This document shows positions 9,307-16,615 of a stretch of 35,194 bases of DNA, in pieces. A model generated the notes under the pieces. It was not told where the DNA came from. It did no database searches and saw nothing but the letters and a program-made list of their open reading frames with translations. This DNA is from Christensenella sp. UBA1259 (GTDB lineage Bacteria > Bacillota > Clostridia > Christensenellales > Borkfalkiaceae), in assembly GCA_002308755.1 (NCBI GenBank), contig DBVR01000010.1, forward strand, positions 1 to 35,194, given 5' to 3'. A program made the translations under genes and the position numbers. Position 1 is the first letter of the stretch. Every line of letters starts with the position of its first letter.

Positions 9307-9945
9307 ATGAAAGAAACCACGATAAAGATTTTAGAAGAACTAATAAGCCGTTATCCCTTATTAAAATGCGAAAGAGATAATATTTTAAAATCGTTTGAAT
9401 ATATAGACGGAAGTTATAAGCATAACGGAAAACTTTTGATATGCGGAAACGGCGGAAGCGCGGCGGATAGCGAGCATATCGTCGGCGAACTTATGAAAAA
9501 ATTTAAAAAACCCCGCGCTATAAGAAAGGACGTTTATGAAAAATTAAAAGAATATGGAGCGGAAGGTCAAATTCTTGCGGGAACGTTAGAAGGGAGTTTA
9601 AGGGCTATTTCGCTTACGTCGCATTTATCGCTTACAACGGCATTTTCAAACGATAAAAATCCGAGCGTAGTGTTTGCGCAGCAATTATACGGACTTGCGG
9701 ACAGCGGCGACGTTTTGCTTACAATATCTACGTCGGGGAATTCCGAAAACTGTGTTCTTGCGGCGATAACGGCAATAGCGATGGGTGTAAAGGTGGTTTC
9801 GCTTACGGGGCACAAGGAAAGTAAGTTGAGTAAAATATCCGATATAACGATACGAGTACCCGAAACCGAAACGTATAAAGTGCAGGAATTGCATTTACCT
9901 ATATATCATTGTCTTTGCGCTATGCTTGAAGAAGAAAATTTTTAA
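9307..9945 (+). CDS. SIS-domain phosphosugar isomerase, GmhA-like
   Basis: A 212-residue single SIS-domain protein related to sedoheptulose-7-phosphate isomerase (GmhA/LpcA). Landmarks are LLICGNGGSAADSEHI, the phosphate-binding STSGNSEN, and the C-terminal helix QELHLPIYH, whose Gln and His residues match the active-site positions of GmhA. It differs from classical GmhA by an insertion of about 25 residues after GELMKKFKKP, as in SIS proteins found in many Firmicutes sugar loci. No lipopolysaccharide-heptose genes are near, so a role in hexose or heptose phosphate interconversion after glycan breakdown is more likely than LPS synthesis; that is inference. It is translated directly after the ROK kinase (one-base gap). 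Confidence 0.88.
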   Translation: MKETTIKILEELISRYPLLKCERDNILKSFEYIDGSYKHNGKLLICGNGGSAADSEHIVGELMKKFKKPRAIRKDVYEKLKEYGAEGQILAGTLEGSLRAISLTSHLSLTTAFSNDKNPSVVFAQQLYGLADSGDVLLTISTSGNSENCVLAAITAIAMGVKVVSLTGHKESKLSKISDITIRVPETETYKVQELHLPIYHCLCAMLEEENF

Positions 9946-10205
9946 GAGTATATAATAAAGGTAGAGTCGTTAATGGGGGAAGGACAGCGGACTTGCAAAG
10001 GTTTACGGGAAAACTGTTTTTAAATAATTATGAAAACCTTGTTCTTTATCTGCTTGTTTTTTGACGTATTCGTGTTGATTGAGCTTAAGCGTTAAATCAA
10101 AGTGTAATAATTTAAAATAAAATGAAATCGTATAACGACAAAAGTTAAAACCCAGTAAAGGGTATTGCAATACAAAAGTAAAACAAATTAAAGGAGTCAA
10201 AACTT
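9946..10205 (+). other. Non-coding spacer, no recognisable gene
   Basis: About 260 bp of AT-rich DNA after the isomerase. The frames are short and broken by stops, and I recognise no protein motif. Since an AraC C-terminal relic follows immediately, this is probably the eroded remainder of one or more lost genes. Confidence 0.4.
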
Positions 10206-10334
10206 ACATTCAAACACTTTTTTATAGCCATGAGCCTTTATTTCGATTCGATATCTCATTTCAATAAATTATTCAAAGAACGACACGATATGACACCTTT
10301 TCAATACCGAAAAAAATATAATAAAAAATCGTGA
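10206..10334 (+). pseudogene. AraC-family regulator, C-terminal relic
   Basis: The frame reads IAMSLYFDSISHFNKLFKE followed by RHDMTPFQYRKKYNKKS and a TGA at 10332-10334. This is the second helix-turn-helix of an AraC/XylS regulator with its hallmark FxxxF..xFKxxxGxTPxxYR signature. About 42 codons survive; the sensor domain, the first helix-turn-helix and any start codon are absent. It probably once regulated the glycan locus upstream. It is unrelated to the intact AraC gene at 12688 beyond family level. Confidence 0.75.
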
Positions 10335-10366
10335 CCACATTATTATCGAAAGTTTTACGATTTTTT
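10323..10366 (+). terminator. Hairpin terminator after the AraC relic
   Basis: AAAAAATCGT at 10323-10332 pairs perfectly with ACGATTTTTT at 10357-10366, giving a 10-bp stem ending in a T run. The loop is long (24 bases), which lowers confidence. Confidence 0.5.
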
Positions 10367-10448
10367 CGTCTTTATTTCCTATGTTGTGGTAACAAAGAAA
10401 ATAAATAAAGGAAAAAAATCGGCAATAACAGCAAAAAAATCATAAAAT

Positions 10449-10496
10449 AAAAGCGCCGTGTTTTCAGGACGATTTGTCCAAAAACATAGCGCTTTT
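10449..10496 (-). terminator. Rho-independent terminator of the GH3 gene
   Basis: AAAAGCGC (10449-10456) pairs with GCGCTTTT (10489-10496); the stem continues inward through GTTTT/AAAAC and GGAC/GTCC. Read on the minus strand it follows the GH3 stop codon and ends in TTTTATTTTA. It is AT-flanked on both sides and may also stop plus-strand transcripts. Confidence 0.8.
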
Positions 10497-10509
10497 GTTT
10501 TGAGCCGTA

Positions 10510-12501
10510 TTAATACTGCGATTGCTGCGTATCGTCGGGAAGTTCTATATCGACGCACAAGGAAAGACGTATATCGTCTGAAGCCGAGCCCACGAGTATC
10601 TCAAACAATCCGTTCTCCACATGCCATTTTGAATAAGCCGTGCTGTAGTAAGCGAACGAGCGAAAATCGAGATCGACCGATACTCTCTTTGTTTCACCCG
10701 CTTTAAGATATGTTTTTTCAAAACCTTTCAGTTCTTTTTCGGGACGGACTACCATAGCGAAAACGTCACGGACGTAAACTTGCGATATTTCTGCACCATC
10801 TTTTTCTGAAATGTTGGTTATATCATAAGAAACAATAAAGTCACAGTACCCTTTTTTTTCTACTTTAAGATTATCGTAGCGGAATTCGGAATAGGATAAT
10901 CCGTAGCCGAACGGAAACATTACGTCTATTCCGTATCTTTCATAATACCTGTATCCTACGAACACTCCGTCGTTATACCACTCGGAAAATCCGTCACCCG
11001 TTTCCGACCCGGTAAACGTGTCTTCGAGTTTTATCGGGAAAGTTTCGGTGAGTTTTCCGCTCGGATTAGTTTCGCCAGTAAGCACGGAAGCTGTCGCTTC
11101 ATTTGCCGCTTCGCCCGCATATCCTACCAACAATAACGCTTTGACATCGTCTATCCATTCACTCACGTCCACCGCACTGCCTGCGTTAAGAAGTACGACG
11201 ACGTTTTCGTTGACGCGCGCCATCGCTTTTATCGCAGTGACGTATTCGGGATCGAGTTTTATCGAAACTCGGTCGTATGATTCGCTCTCGTGCGCGTCGC
11301 CTACAATTATTATCACCGCGTCTTTCCCGAATGCCTTGATATACGATTTCTTCGCCCCCTGCACGTCAACGCGGTTACAGTCGCCCCGACTTCTACACGG
11401 TTCACCAGAATATTCCACTTCCGCTTTCGGAAGTTTGTCTTTCAGAAGATGAGCGAGAGGTGTCTGCTTATAATCTGTTTGAACGAAAGCCGATCCGCCG
11501 CCACCGAGAATAGGCTCTTTAGAAAGTCCGCCCGCGACGAGATACTGCCCGCCATCTTTAAGGGGCAGGATACCGTCTTCGTTTTTTAGAAGCACCATAC
11601 CGCCTTTCGCTATTTTTAAGGCGTTAGCGTGTCGATCTCCCTTCGTGTAGTTTATCTTCTTTTTCGCGTTTTTTGTCTTTTCTATAAGGTTTAAGATATT
11701 GCCAACACAAAAGTCGATATCTTCTTCGGTAATATAGCCTTTTTCGAGCGCCATCTTTAAGTTCTCGGCATATCTTTCGTCGCACGGCATGCACAAGTCA
11801 AGCGTGGCACGCACCGCTTTATACGGACTATGCACCGCGCCCCAGTCAGAAACGACGAGCCCTTTATAACCGAATTTCTTTCGCAGAATATCATACAGAA
11901 GTTGTCTGTTTTCGGACGCAAAAACACCGTTAACGGGATTATAGGCGCACATTACCGTCCACGGCTCCGCTTCTAGGGCTATCTCAAACGGACGAAGATA
12001 TAACTCGTTTAGAGCCCTTTCGTCTATCTCACTCGTCTGCGTAAACCTGTGCATTTCACGATTATTCCCGCAGTAATGTTTAAGGCTCGTTCCCACGCCT
12101 TTACTTTGAACGCCTTTTATATATTCTCTTGCCATAACGCCCGCAAGATAGGGATCTTCCGAGAGATACTCGAAATTTCTGCCATTTAGCGGCGTTCTTT
12201 TTATATTTACACCGGGGGCGAGAAGGATATCCGCGCCGTTCTCGATGCAGTCGTTCGCTATCGTTTCGCCGTCAAGATACGCGAGTTCTTTATCCCAAGT
12301 CTGCGCAACTAATGACAACGTAGGCATTGCCGTTGATATTTTTGTCGAACCATCGTCATTTTGCATGCGAAGGCCGTTAGGTCCGTCCGACATAAAAACC
12401 TGATGGAATTTACCATTCGCGGAAGAAGTGCGCCAGGCGTCTGCGCCCGTAAGAAACGCTATCTTCTCTTCAAGAGTGAGTTTTTTAAAATCACATTTCA
12501 T
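10510..12501 (-). CDS. Beta-glucosidase-type glycoside hydrolase family 3
   Basis: A 663-residue GH3 enzyme for beta-linked glucose or a related sugar. The N-terminal TIM barrel shows FMSDGPNGLR, LLAPGVNIKR, GRNFEYLSEDPYLAG and KHYCGNN; the nucleophile is the Asp in VVSDWGAVH (residue 219). The alpha/beta sandwich domain follows (GKLTETFP region), with an apparently shortened linker, then a C-terminal fibronectin-III-like domain (KGFEKTYLKAGETKRV). No signal peptide is seen, so it is likely cytoplasmic. ATG at 12501 is well placed after AGGAGA. It stands alone on the minus strand, diverging from the AraC regulator at 12688, a classical regulator/target layout. Confidence 0.93.
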   Translation of the reverse strand: MKCDFKKLTLEEKIAFLTGADAWRTSSANGKFHQVFMSDGPNGLRMQNDDGSTKISTAMPTLSLVAQTWDKELAYLDGETIANDCIENGADILLAPGVNIKRTPLNGRNFEYLSEDPYLAGVMAREYIKGVQSKGVGTSLKHYCGNNREMHRFTQTSEIDERALNELYLRPFEIALEAEPWTVMCAYNPVNGVFASENRQLLYDILRKKFGYKGLVVSDWGAVHSPYKAVRATLDLCMPCDERYAENLKMALEKGYITEEDIDFCVGNILNLIEKTKNAKKKINYTKGDRHANALKIAKGGMVLLKNEDGILPLKDGGQYLVAGGLSKEPILGGGGSAFVQTDYKQTPLAHLLKDKLPKAEVEYSGEPCRSRGDCNRVDVQGAKKSYIKAFGKDAVIIIVGDAHESESYDRVSIKLDPEYVTAIKAMARVNENVVVLLNAGSAVDVSEWIDDVKALLLVGYAGEAANEATASVLTGETNPSGKLTETFPIKLEDTFTGSETGDGFSEWYNDGVFVGYRYYERYGIDVMFPFGYGLSYSEFRYDNLKVEKKGYCDFIVSYDITNISEKDGAEISQVYVRDVFAMVVRPEKELKGFEKTYLKAGETKRVSVDLDFRSFAYYSTAYSKWHVENGLFEILVGSASDDIRLSLCVDIELPDDTQQSQY

Positions 12502-12618
12502 TGAATTTCTCCTTTTTCTTTCTGAAAAATTATTTTTAAAAAACAGAAATTTTATTTCTATATTTTATCCATATATATATTATAATACAATTTTTTGATA
12601 AAACTACTATAAAAACGC

Positions 12619-12647
12619 TTGATTTGTTCTCGTTTATTGACTAAAAT
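12619..12647 (+). promoter_or_regulatory. Candidate promoter of the AraC gene
   Basis: TTGATT at 12619-12624, a 17-bp spacer and TAAAAT at 12642-12647 form a near-consensus vegetative promoter about 40 bp before the start codon. The rest of the 186-bp divergent region is very AT-rich and includes TATAAT-like sequence on the minus strand near 12585 that could serve the GH3 gene. Confidence 0.5.
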
Positions 12648-12687
12648 ATAATTAAATCTCTTATGGAAACGGGAAAGACGAAGAAAA

Positions 12688-13437
12688 ATGAAAGCATTTT
12701 ATGAAAAGTGGCAGGAAGAACGGACAGATTTTGCCGTCGTAAAAGGCGGTAACAAAACATTCCCCCCGCATTTCCACGAAAACGTGGAAATATTCATTTC
12801 GAAAAAAGGCGGATACGATATTACGATAAACGGCGAAAAATTTAACGTCGGAGAAAATACTGTTATTTTTATAGACAGTTACGATATACACTCCTATGAA
12901 AACAGACAAGACGAAAAAGACGAAAATTACACGCTTATAATTCCGCCGAAATTTTTGAACGAATATAAAAAAAAGAAAGGCAAAAAGAAAATAGCGAAAA
13001 GAACGGTAAGAGACGAAAATCTTTGTGAGATTCTTCTCGGCATATGCTACGAACATCTCTGCTCTCAAAACGACAATGTGACCGAAGCCGCATTTGGACT
13101 GCTTTTTTCATATATAGAGTTATTTTTCGGCTTTTCGGAAGGAGAAGAAAGCGGGGACGTTTCGCTTATAAAAAAAATACTCGGCTATGCGCAGGAAAAT
13201 TTCACAGGCGATGTGTCGCTTTCAGATCTCGCGAAAAAAACCGGATATTCGAAAGAACATTTATCGAGAACTTTTCATAAGTATATGAAAAAGGGTTTTC
13301 CTTCATACGTGAATTCGCTTCGGCTCGATTTCATCGAAAGGGAACTCGCCGCAGATAGAACTCAAAAGATAACGACGCTTCTTTTCTGCGCAGGTTTCAA
13401 CAGCGTGCAAGCCTACTACCGCGCGAAAAACAAATGA
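12688..13437 (+). CDS. AraC-family transcriptional regulator
   Basis: A 249-residue regulator with an N-terminal cupin sensor domain (FPPHFHENVEIFISKKGGYD, NTVIFIDSYDIHSY) and a C-terminal double helix-turn-helix (DVSLSDLAKKTGYSKEHLSR, then ITTLLFCAGFNSVQAYYRAKNK). The C-terminal helix ends early, a few residues past the second recognition helix, slightly short for the family. The HFHE segment suggests ligand sensing by the cupin. It diverges from the GH3 beta-glucosidase gene and probably controls it in response to a sugar; that is inferred from layout. A weak purine-rich ribosome site (GGAAAGACGAAG) precedes the ATG. Confidence 0.9.
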   Translation: MKAFYEKWQEERTDFAVVKGGNKTFPPHFHENVEIFISKKGGYDITINGEKFNVGENTVIFIDSYDIHSYENRQDEKDENYTLIIPPKFLNEYKKKKGKKKIAKRTVRDENLCEILLGICYEHLCSQNDNVTEAAFGLLFSYIELFFGFSEGEESGDVSLIKKILGYAQENFTGDVSLSDLAKKTGYSKEHLSRTFHKYMKKGFPSYVNSLRLDFIERELAADRTQKITTLLFCAGFNSVQAYYRAKNK

Positions 13438-13514
13438 TTTTTCTAAAAAATAGTTTAATTTATTTAAAAAGACACTATCGACAACACAAAACTCAATAAA
13501 AGATTTTAGAAGAA

Positions 13515-14141
13515 CTAATTATGCATTAGACTTAAATATTTCTCTTGTAGTTTAGCGCGGCGGTCAAATACGGTGGATACCCCGCATGATATAGTCCTTG
13601 CCGTTTCGGATAAAGATTTACCATCTAAAAGACAGTCAAGAGTCTTCCGTTCGTTTTCGTTAAGTTCAAGTTTCTCTATCGTTTCGTCAACTTTAAGCCA
13701 CTCTTGTTCGGAATAATCGTAAATATCGTTTATACGCAGATCTGACTTTCTGCATATATCTATGTCTTTACAATGGTAAGAAAAGAAGTCTTGTCGTATA
13801 TGTTTAGATAATATAAACATACACCCGCTAAGTATCGTCATTTCTTTCAATACTCCGTATTTAGATGCTTTCGTTATATCGTTTAATCTTTTACCTAAAT
13901 GAGAGTATAAAAAGCAGTAAGCGTCCATAACTATATCGTAAGCGGAAGAAAAGATATAACGGTAATTATTTTTACAACGTATATCTCTGAATAAGTTATC
14001 ATAAAGGTTAAAGTAGAAATCCGAACGAGAGAACCGCATAAAAGACTTAACGCAGTTAACTGTTAGATATTCACTTAACTCTTTAACGTTGTTTATAGTG
14101 ATTATTTCATCACAAGCATAGGTTTTACATTTGAAATTCAT
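13515..14141 (-). CDS. Orphan protein with C-terminal sigma-region-4-like helix-turn-helix
   Basis: A 208-residue protein I do not recognise as a named family. The first 150 residues are rich in Phe, Tyr, Cys and Asp with no clear motif. The last 50 (LNENERKTLDCLLDGKSLSE, then TARTISCGVSTVFDRRAKLQ) look like region 4 of a sigma-70 factor or a LuxR-type helix-turn-helix, suggesting a DNA-binding regulator. Codon use is strongly AT-biased compared with the genes on either side, which suggests horizontal origin. Translation starts at ATG 14141 after AAGGAGA at a good distance. Its leader is an unusual nested palindrome (14152-14373) with a terminator-like hairpin, so expression is probably controlled by attenuation or RNA folding. 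It may belong to the remnant of an integrative element. Confidence 0.7.
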   Translation of the reverse strand: MNFKCKTYACDEIITINNVKELSEYLTVNCVKSFMRFSRSDFYFNLYDNLFRDIRCKNNYRYIFSSAYDIVMDAYCFLYSHLGKRLNDITKASKYGVLKEMTILSGCMFILSKHIRQDFFSYHCKDIDICRKSDLRINDIYDYSEQEWLKVDETIEKLELNENERKTLDCLLDGKSLSETARTISCGVSTVFDRRAKLQEKYLSLMHN

Positions 14142-14151
14142 AATAAAATCT

Positions 14152-14373
14152 CCTTAAATTTTTTTGCCCGAAGGCACAAGGAAACGCGCCATAGGGCGAA
14201 ATGGATTTAAGAAGATTTATATTTTTACTTGGGAGAATCAAGGGAACAATAAAAAAGTTTTTAGGCAAAAATAAAAGGCTTACCTTTACTTGGTAAGCCT
14301 AAAAAGTTTTTTATCCTTGATACTCCCGCTGACCTATGGCAAAGTGAACAGCCGAACGGGCAAAAAATTAAGG
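14152..14373 (-). repeat. Nested palindrome in the leader of the orphan regulator
   Basis: Five inverted-repeat pairs are nested around one centre: CCTTAAATTTTTTTGCCCG (14152-14170) with CGGGCAAAAAATTAAGG (14357-14373); GCCATAGG (14188-14195) with CCTATGGC (14333-14340); GGGAGAATCAAGG (14231-14243) with CCTTGATACTCCC (14315-14327), 12 of 13 matching; 14249-14266 with 14297-14314, 17 of 18 matching; and AGGCTTACC (14276-14284) with GGTAAGCCT (14292-14300). In the minus-strand mRNA the outermost pair contains the AAGG of the Shine-Dalgarno site. The two innermost pairs share the bases GCCT at 14297-14300 and so exclude one another. It may be an attenuator or a foldback element. Confidence 0.8.
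14276..14300 (-). terminator. Terminator-like hairpin inside the leader palindrome
   Basis: A perfect 9-bp stem, AGGCTTACC/GGTAAGCCT with a 7-base loop. Read on the minus strand it is followed by TTTTATTTTTG, the form of an intrinsic terminator, about 130 bp before the orphan regulator's start codon. The plus strand is also followed by A/T-rich sequence. Confidence 0.6.
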
Positions 14374-14477
14374 AATAAGATATAATATTTTTTAGAATTA
14401 TTTGTTTTTTACGATTTTATATGTTAAAATAAATAAAAAAATTAAGGTGCAATAATAATTCAATTTACATTTCTCTT

Positions 14478-14570
14478 CTCGCACCAGCGAAAGGCACAGC
14501 CTTTTTATCCGAATCACCTGCTTGAACGAAAAACGTTCACGCAGGTGATTTTATTTGTCGGCGTGCCTTT
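14478..14570 (+). repeat. 93-bp direct repeat, copy 1, with long hairpin
   Basis: Matches 14678-14770 at 87 of 93 positions, exactly 200 bp apart. It begins with CTCGCACCA, the 3' end of a tRNA-Leu acceptor, then contains a hairpin of two 17-base arms (14512-14528 and 14534-14550, one mismatch, 5-base A loop) followed by TTTTATTT, which looks like a plus-strand terminator. An outer stem CGAAAGGCAC/GTGCCTTTCG encloses it. Confidence 0.85.
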
Positions 14571-14665
14571 CGGGTGTCCTATCCGGGATAATGAAATATG
14601 GACGCGATTGACCGCTTGTAGCGGTAGCAATCGCTGTTCCGTCGCAAACTTTCGTTTGCTCCTTA
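14571..14665 (+). repeat. Spacer between the direct repeats with two further hairpins
   Basis: GCGATTG-ACCGC (14604-14615) pairs with GCGGT-AG-CAATCGC (14621-14634), and GCAAAC (14644-14649) pairs with GTTTGC (14654-14659) around a TTTC loop. I see no coding frame with protein motifs. Part of it could be scrambled tRNA-gene sequence or a small structured RNA. Confidence 0.5.
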
Positions 14666-14686
14666 CAAGTCCTGCTACTCGCACCA
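14666..14686 (+). other. tRNA-Leu 3'-end remnant
   Basis: CAAGT-CCTGC-TACTCGC-ACCA has the layout of the end of a tRNA-Leu: T-loop end, 3' arm of the T stem, 3' acceptor strand, discriminator A and encoded CCA. The matching GCAGG of the T stem and GCGAGTA of the acceptor are not found upstream, so this is only a fragment. tRNA 3' ends are common integrase attachment sites. Confidence 0.6.
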
Positions 14687-14770
14687 GCGAAAGGCACAGC
14701 CTTTTTATCCGAATCACCTGCGGGAACGAAAAACGTTCCCGCAGGTGATTTTCTTTCTCGGCGCGCCTTT
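14678..14770 (+). repeat. 93-bp direct repeat, copy 2, with perfect long hairpin
   Basis: Second copy of the repeat at 14478. Its first nine bases are the last nine of the tRNA-Leu remnant. The hairpin arms at 14712-14728 and 14734-14750 are perfectly complementary over 17 bp and followed by TTTTCTTTCT. Two arm differences from copy 1 change CTTG/CACG to CGGG/CCCG, which restores pairing, a sign that the fold matters. Confidence 0.85.
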
Positions 14771-14787
14771 TTTCTATTTGTTTTTCG

Positions 14788-14817
14788 TTGACAAAAAGTC
14801 TGCGGATAAATTACAAT
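14788..14817 (+). promoter_or_regulatory. Promoter of the ABC exporter operon
   Basis: TTGACA (14788-14793), an 18-bp spacer and TACAAT (14812-14817) form a strong vegetative promoter. Transcription would begin near 14824, about 24 bases before the ATG at 14848. Confidence 0.75.
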
Positions 14818-14847
14818 GAAGATATCGGGGACAACGAAAGAAAAATC

Positions 14848-16614
14848 ATGATATTCGGAAAACACGTTAACAAGTATTACATGCGGTATTTCGCGCTGCT
14901 GCTGTTCGGACTTTTGTCACTTATTACGGTGGATTACTTTCAACTCGAAATACCCAAAATATACAAGGCGTTATTGCTCGGGATAAACACCGGCTATATC
15001 GACGAAGCGGGAACGGTGGAGTTTAATCTCGACACGCTTCTCGATAAGATTTGCGCGCCCATTTTTATCGTTATGATCGCCATGATAATCGGAAGATTTT
15101 TGTGGCGCGTCTGTTTTTTCGGCGCGAGCGTGAGAACGGAGAAAAATTTAAGAAAGGAAATGTTCGAACACGCCTGTAAACTTTCGCAAAATTACTATCA
15201 GGTGAACCGCGTCGGCAACCTTATGGCGCTATTTACCAACGATTTGGAGACCGTGGAAGAGTGTTTCGGCTGGGGGCTGATGATGTTTCTGGACGCGATA
15301 CTGCTCGGCGGACTTTCTCTTTATAATATGCTGAAAGTTCAGCCGTTACTTACGCTTTTCTGCCTTATACCTATGGTGTTTTTGCTGTTTATCGGTGTGA
15401 TACTCAACAAATACATGATGAAAAAGTGGGATTACCGCCAACAGGTGTATTCGGAAATATCCGACTTTTCGCAGGAAAGTTTTTCGGGTATAGCGGTCAT
15501 AAAAGCCTTCGTAAAGGAAGCCAAGGAACTCTGGAATTTCAATAAACTGAACGACAAGAACGAAACGGCGAACGTCGATTTTGTCAAGATGGCTATGCTC
15601 CTTCGGGTGTCGGTTACGTTGTTCGTGGAATCGGTTATATGCGTTATTCTCGGCGTGGGCGGGTATCTCGTCTATAAGGGCGACATTTTAGCGGAATCAC
15701 TTCTGGAATTTATCGGCTATTTCACCGCGATAGTATGGCCTATTATGGCGATATCCGAACTCGTGGATATGCACTCGCGCGGAAAGACTTCGCTCAACCG
15801 TATTTCCGAACTTCTGGACGCAAAAGTCGACGTAAAAGACGAATACGGGGCGGAAGATATCGGCGAAGTCGCGGGGAGAATAGAGTTTAAAAACCTTACT
15901 TTCAGGTATCCCGCGGGCAACAGGGACGTGCTGAAAAACGTTTCTTTCACAGTGGAAGCGGGCGAACGCGTGGGGCTTGTCGGCAGAATAGGCGCGGGCA
16001 AAACCACCGTCGCAGACCTTATATTAAGGGTTTACAACGTAAAAAGGGGCTGTCTTTTTATAGACGGCAAAGACGTGAACGACGTAACGATAGAGTCGCT
16101 TCGGCGCAACGTGGCGTACGTTCCGCAGGATAATTTCCTGTTTTCCGATACCATAGAAGAAAATATCTCTTTCGCATCCGAAGTCGATACGGAAAAGGTC
16201 ATGGCGGCGGCGGAAAACGCCTGTGTCGCACGCGATATAGAAGAGTTTACCGACGGGTATAAAACGGTTCTTGGAGAAAGGGGAGTTACCGTTTCGGGCG
16301 GGCAGAAACAGAGAATATCGATGGCGCGCGCGTTTATGAAAAACGCGGCGATACTTATTATGGACGATTCGGTTTCCGCCGTGGACACCGAAACGGAAAA
16401 GACGATTTTAGACAATCTCGAAAGAAACAGAAAGAACAAAACCACGATACTTATAGCGCACAGGATATCCACCGTGGAAAACATGGACAAGATAATTTTC
16501 TTAAAACACGGAGAAGTAGCCGACGTCGGCACGCATAAAGAACTTTTGGCACGCTGTCCGGACTACGCGAATATCGTCGCTTTACAGAAACTCGAAGAAA
16601 AGGAGGACGCGTAG
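14848..16614 (+). CDS. ABC exporter half-transporter, degenerate-site subunit
   Basis: A 588-residue type IV ABC exporter subunit: an N-terminal six-helix membrane domain (to about residue 320) fused to an ATPase domain. The ATPase shows Walker A GRIGAGKTT, signature VSGGQKQR and H-loop IAHRIS. Walker B reads ILIMDDSVSAVD, so the catalytic Glu is replaced by Asp. That is typical of one half of heterodimeric exporters such as BmrC/D or TM287/288. It pairs with the next gene, one base downstream. Substrate unknown; lipids, peptides or drugs are possible. I start at ATG 14848 because the TTG at 14788 is the promoter's -35 box. The ribosome site (GAAAGAAAA) is weak. Confidence 0.93.
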   Translation: MIFGKHVNKYYMRYFALLLFGLLSLITVDYFQLEIPKIYKALLLGINTGYIDEAGTVEFNLDTLLDKICAPIFIVMIAMIIGRFLWRVCFFGASVRTEKNLRKEMFEHACKLSQNYYQVNRVGNLMALFTNDLETVEECFGWGLMMFLDAILLGGLSLYNMLKVQPLLTLFCLIPMVFLLFIGVILNKYMMKKWDYRQQVYSEISDFSQESFSGIAVIKAFVKEAKELWNFNKLNDKNETANVDFVKMAMLLRVSVTLFVESVICVILGVGGYLVYKGDILAESLLEFIGYFTAIVWPIMAISELVDMHSRGKTSLNRISELLDAKVDVKDEYGAEDIGEVAGRIEFKNLTFRYPAGNRDVLKNVSFTVEAGERVGLVGRIGAGKTTVADLILRVYNVKRGCLFIDGKDVNDVTIESLRRNVAYVPQDNFLFSDTIEENISFASEVDTEKVMAAAENACVARDIEEFTDGYKTVLGERGVTVSGGQKQRISMARAFMKNAAILIMDDSVSAVDTETEKTILDNLERNRKNKTTILIAHRISTVENMDKIIFLKHGEVADVGTHKELLARCPDYANIVALQKLEEKEDA

Positions 16615-16615
16615 T

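Noticed and set aside
14478..14770. CRISPR array
   Set aside because: Only two repeat units of 93 bp with a 107-bp gap, each with long internal hairpins, and no cas genes; the form does not fit.
14788..14847. Upstream extension of the first exporter subunit by 20 codons from a TTG
   Set aside because: The TTG is the first half of a TTGACA -35 box with a matching TACAAT at 18 bp, so this stretch is promoter and leader; the conserved protein begins at ATG 14848.
14514..14865. Short open frames on both strands across the repeats and hairpins
   Set aside because: They read through perfect inverted repeats, so both strands look alike; no ribosome site and no protein motifs.
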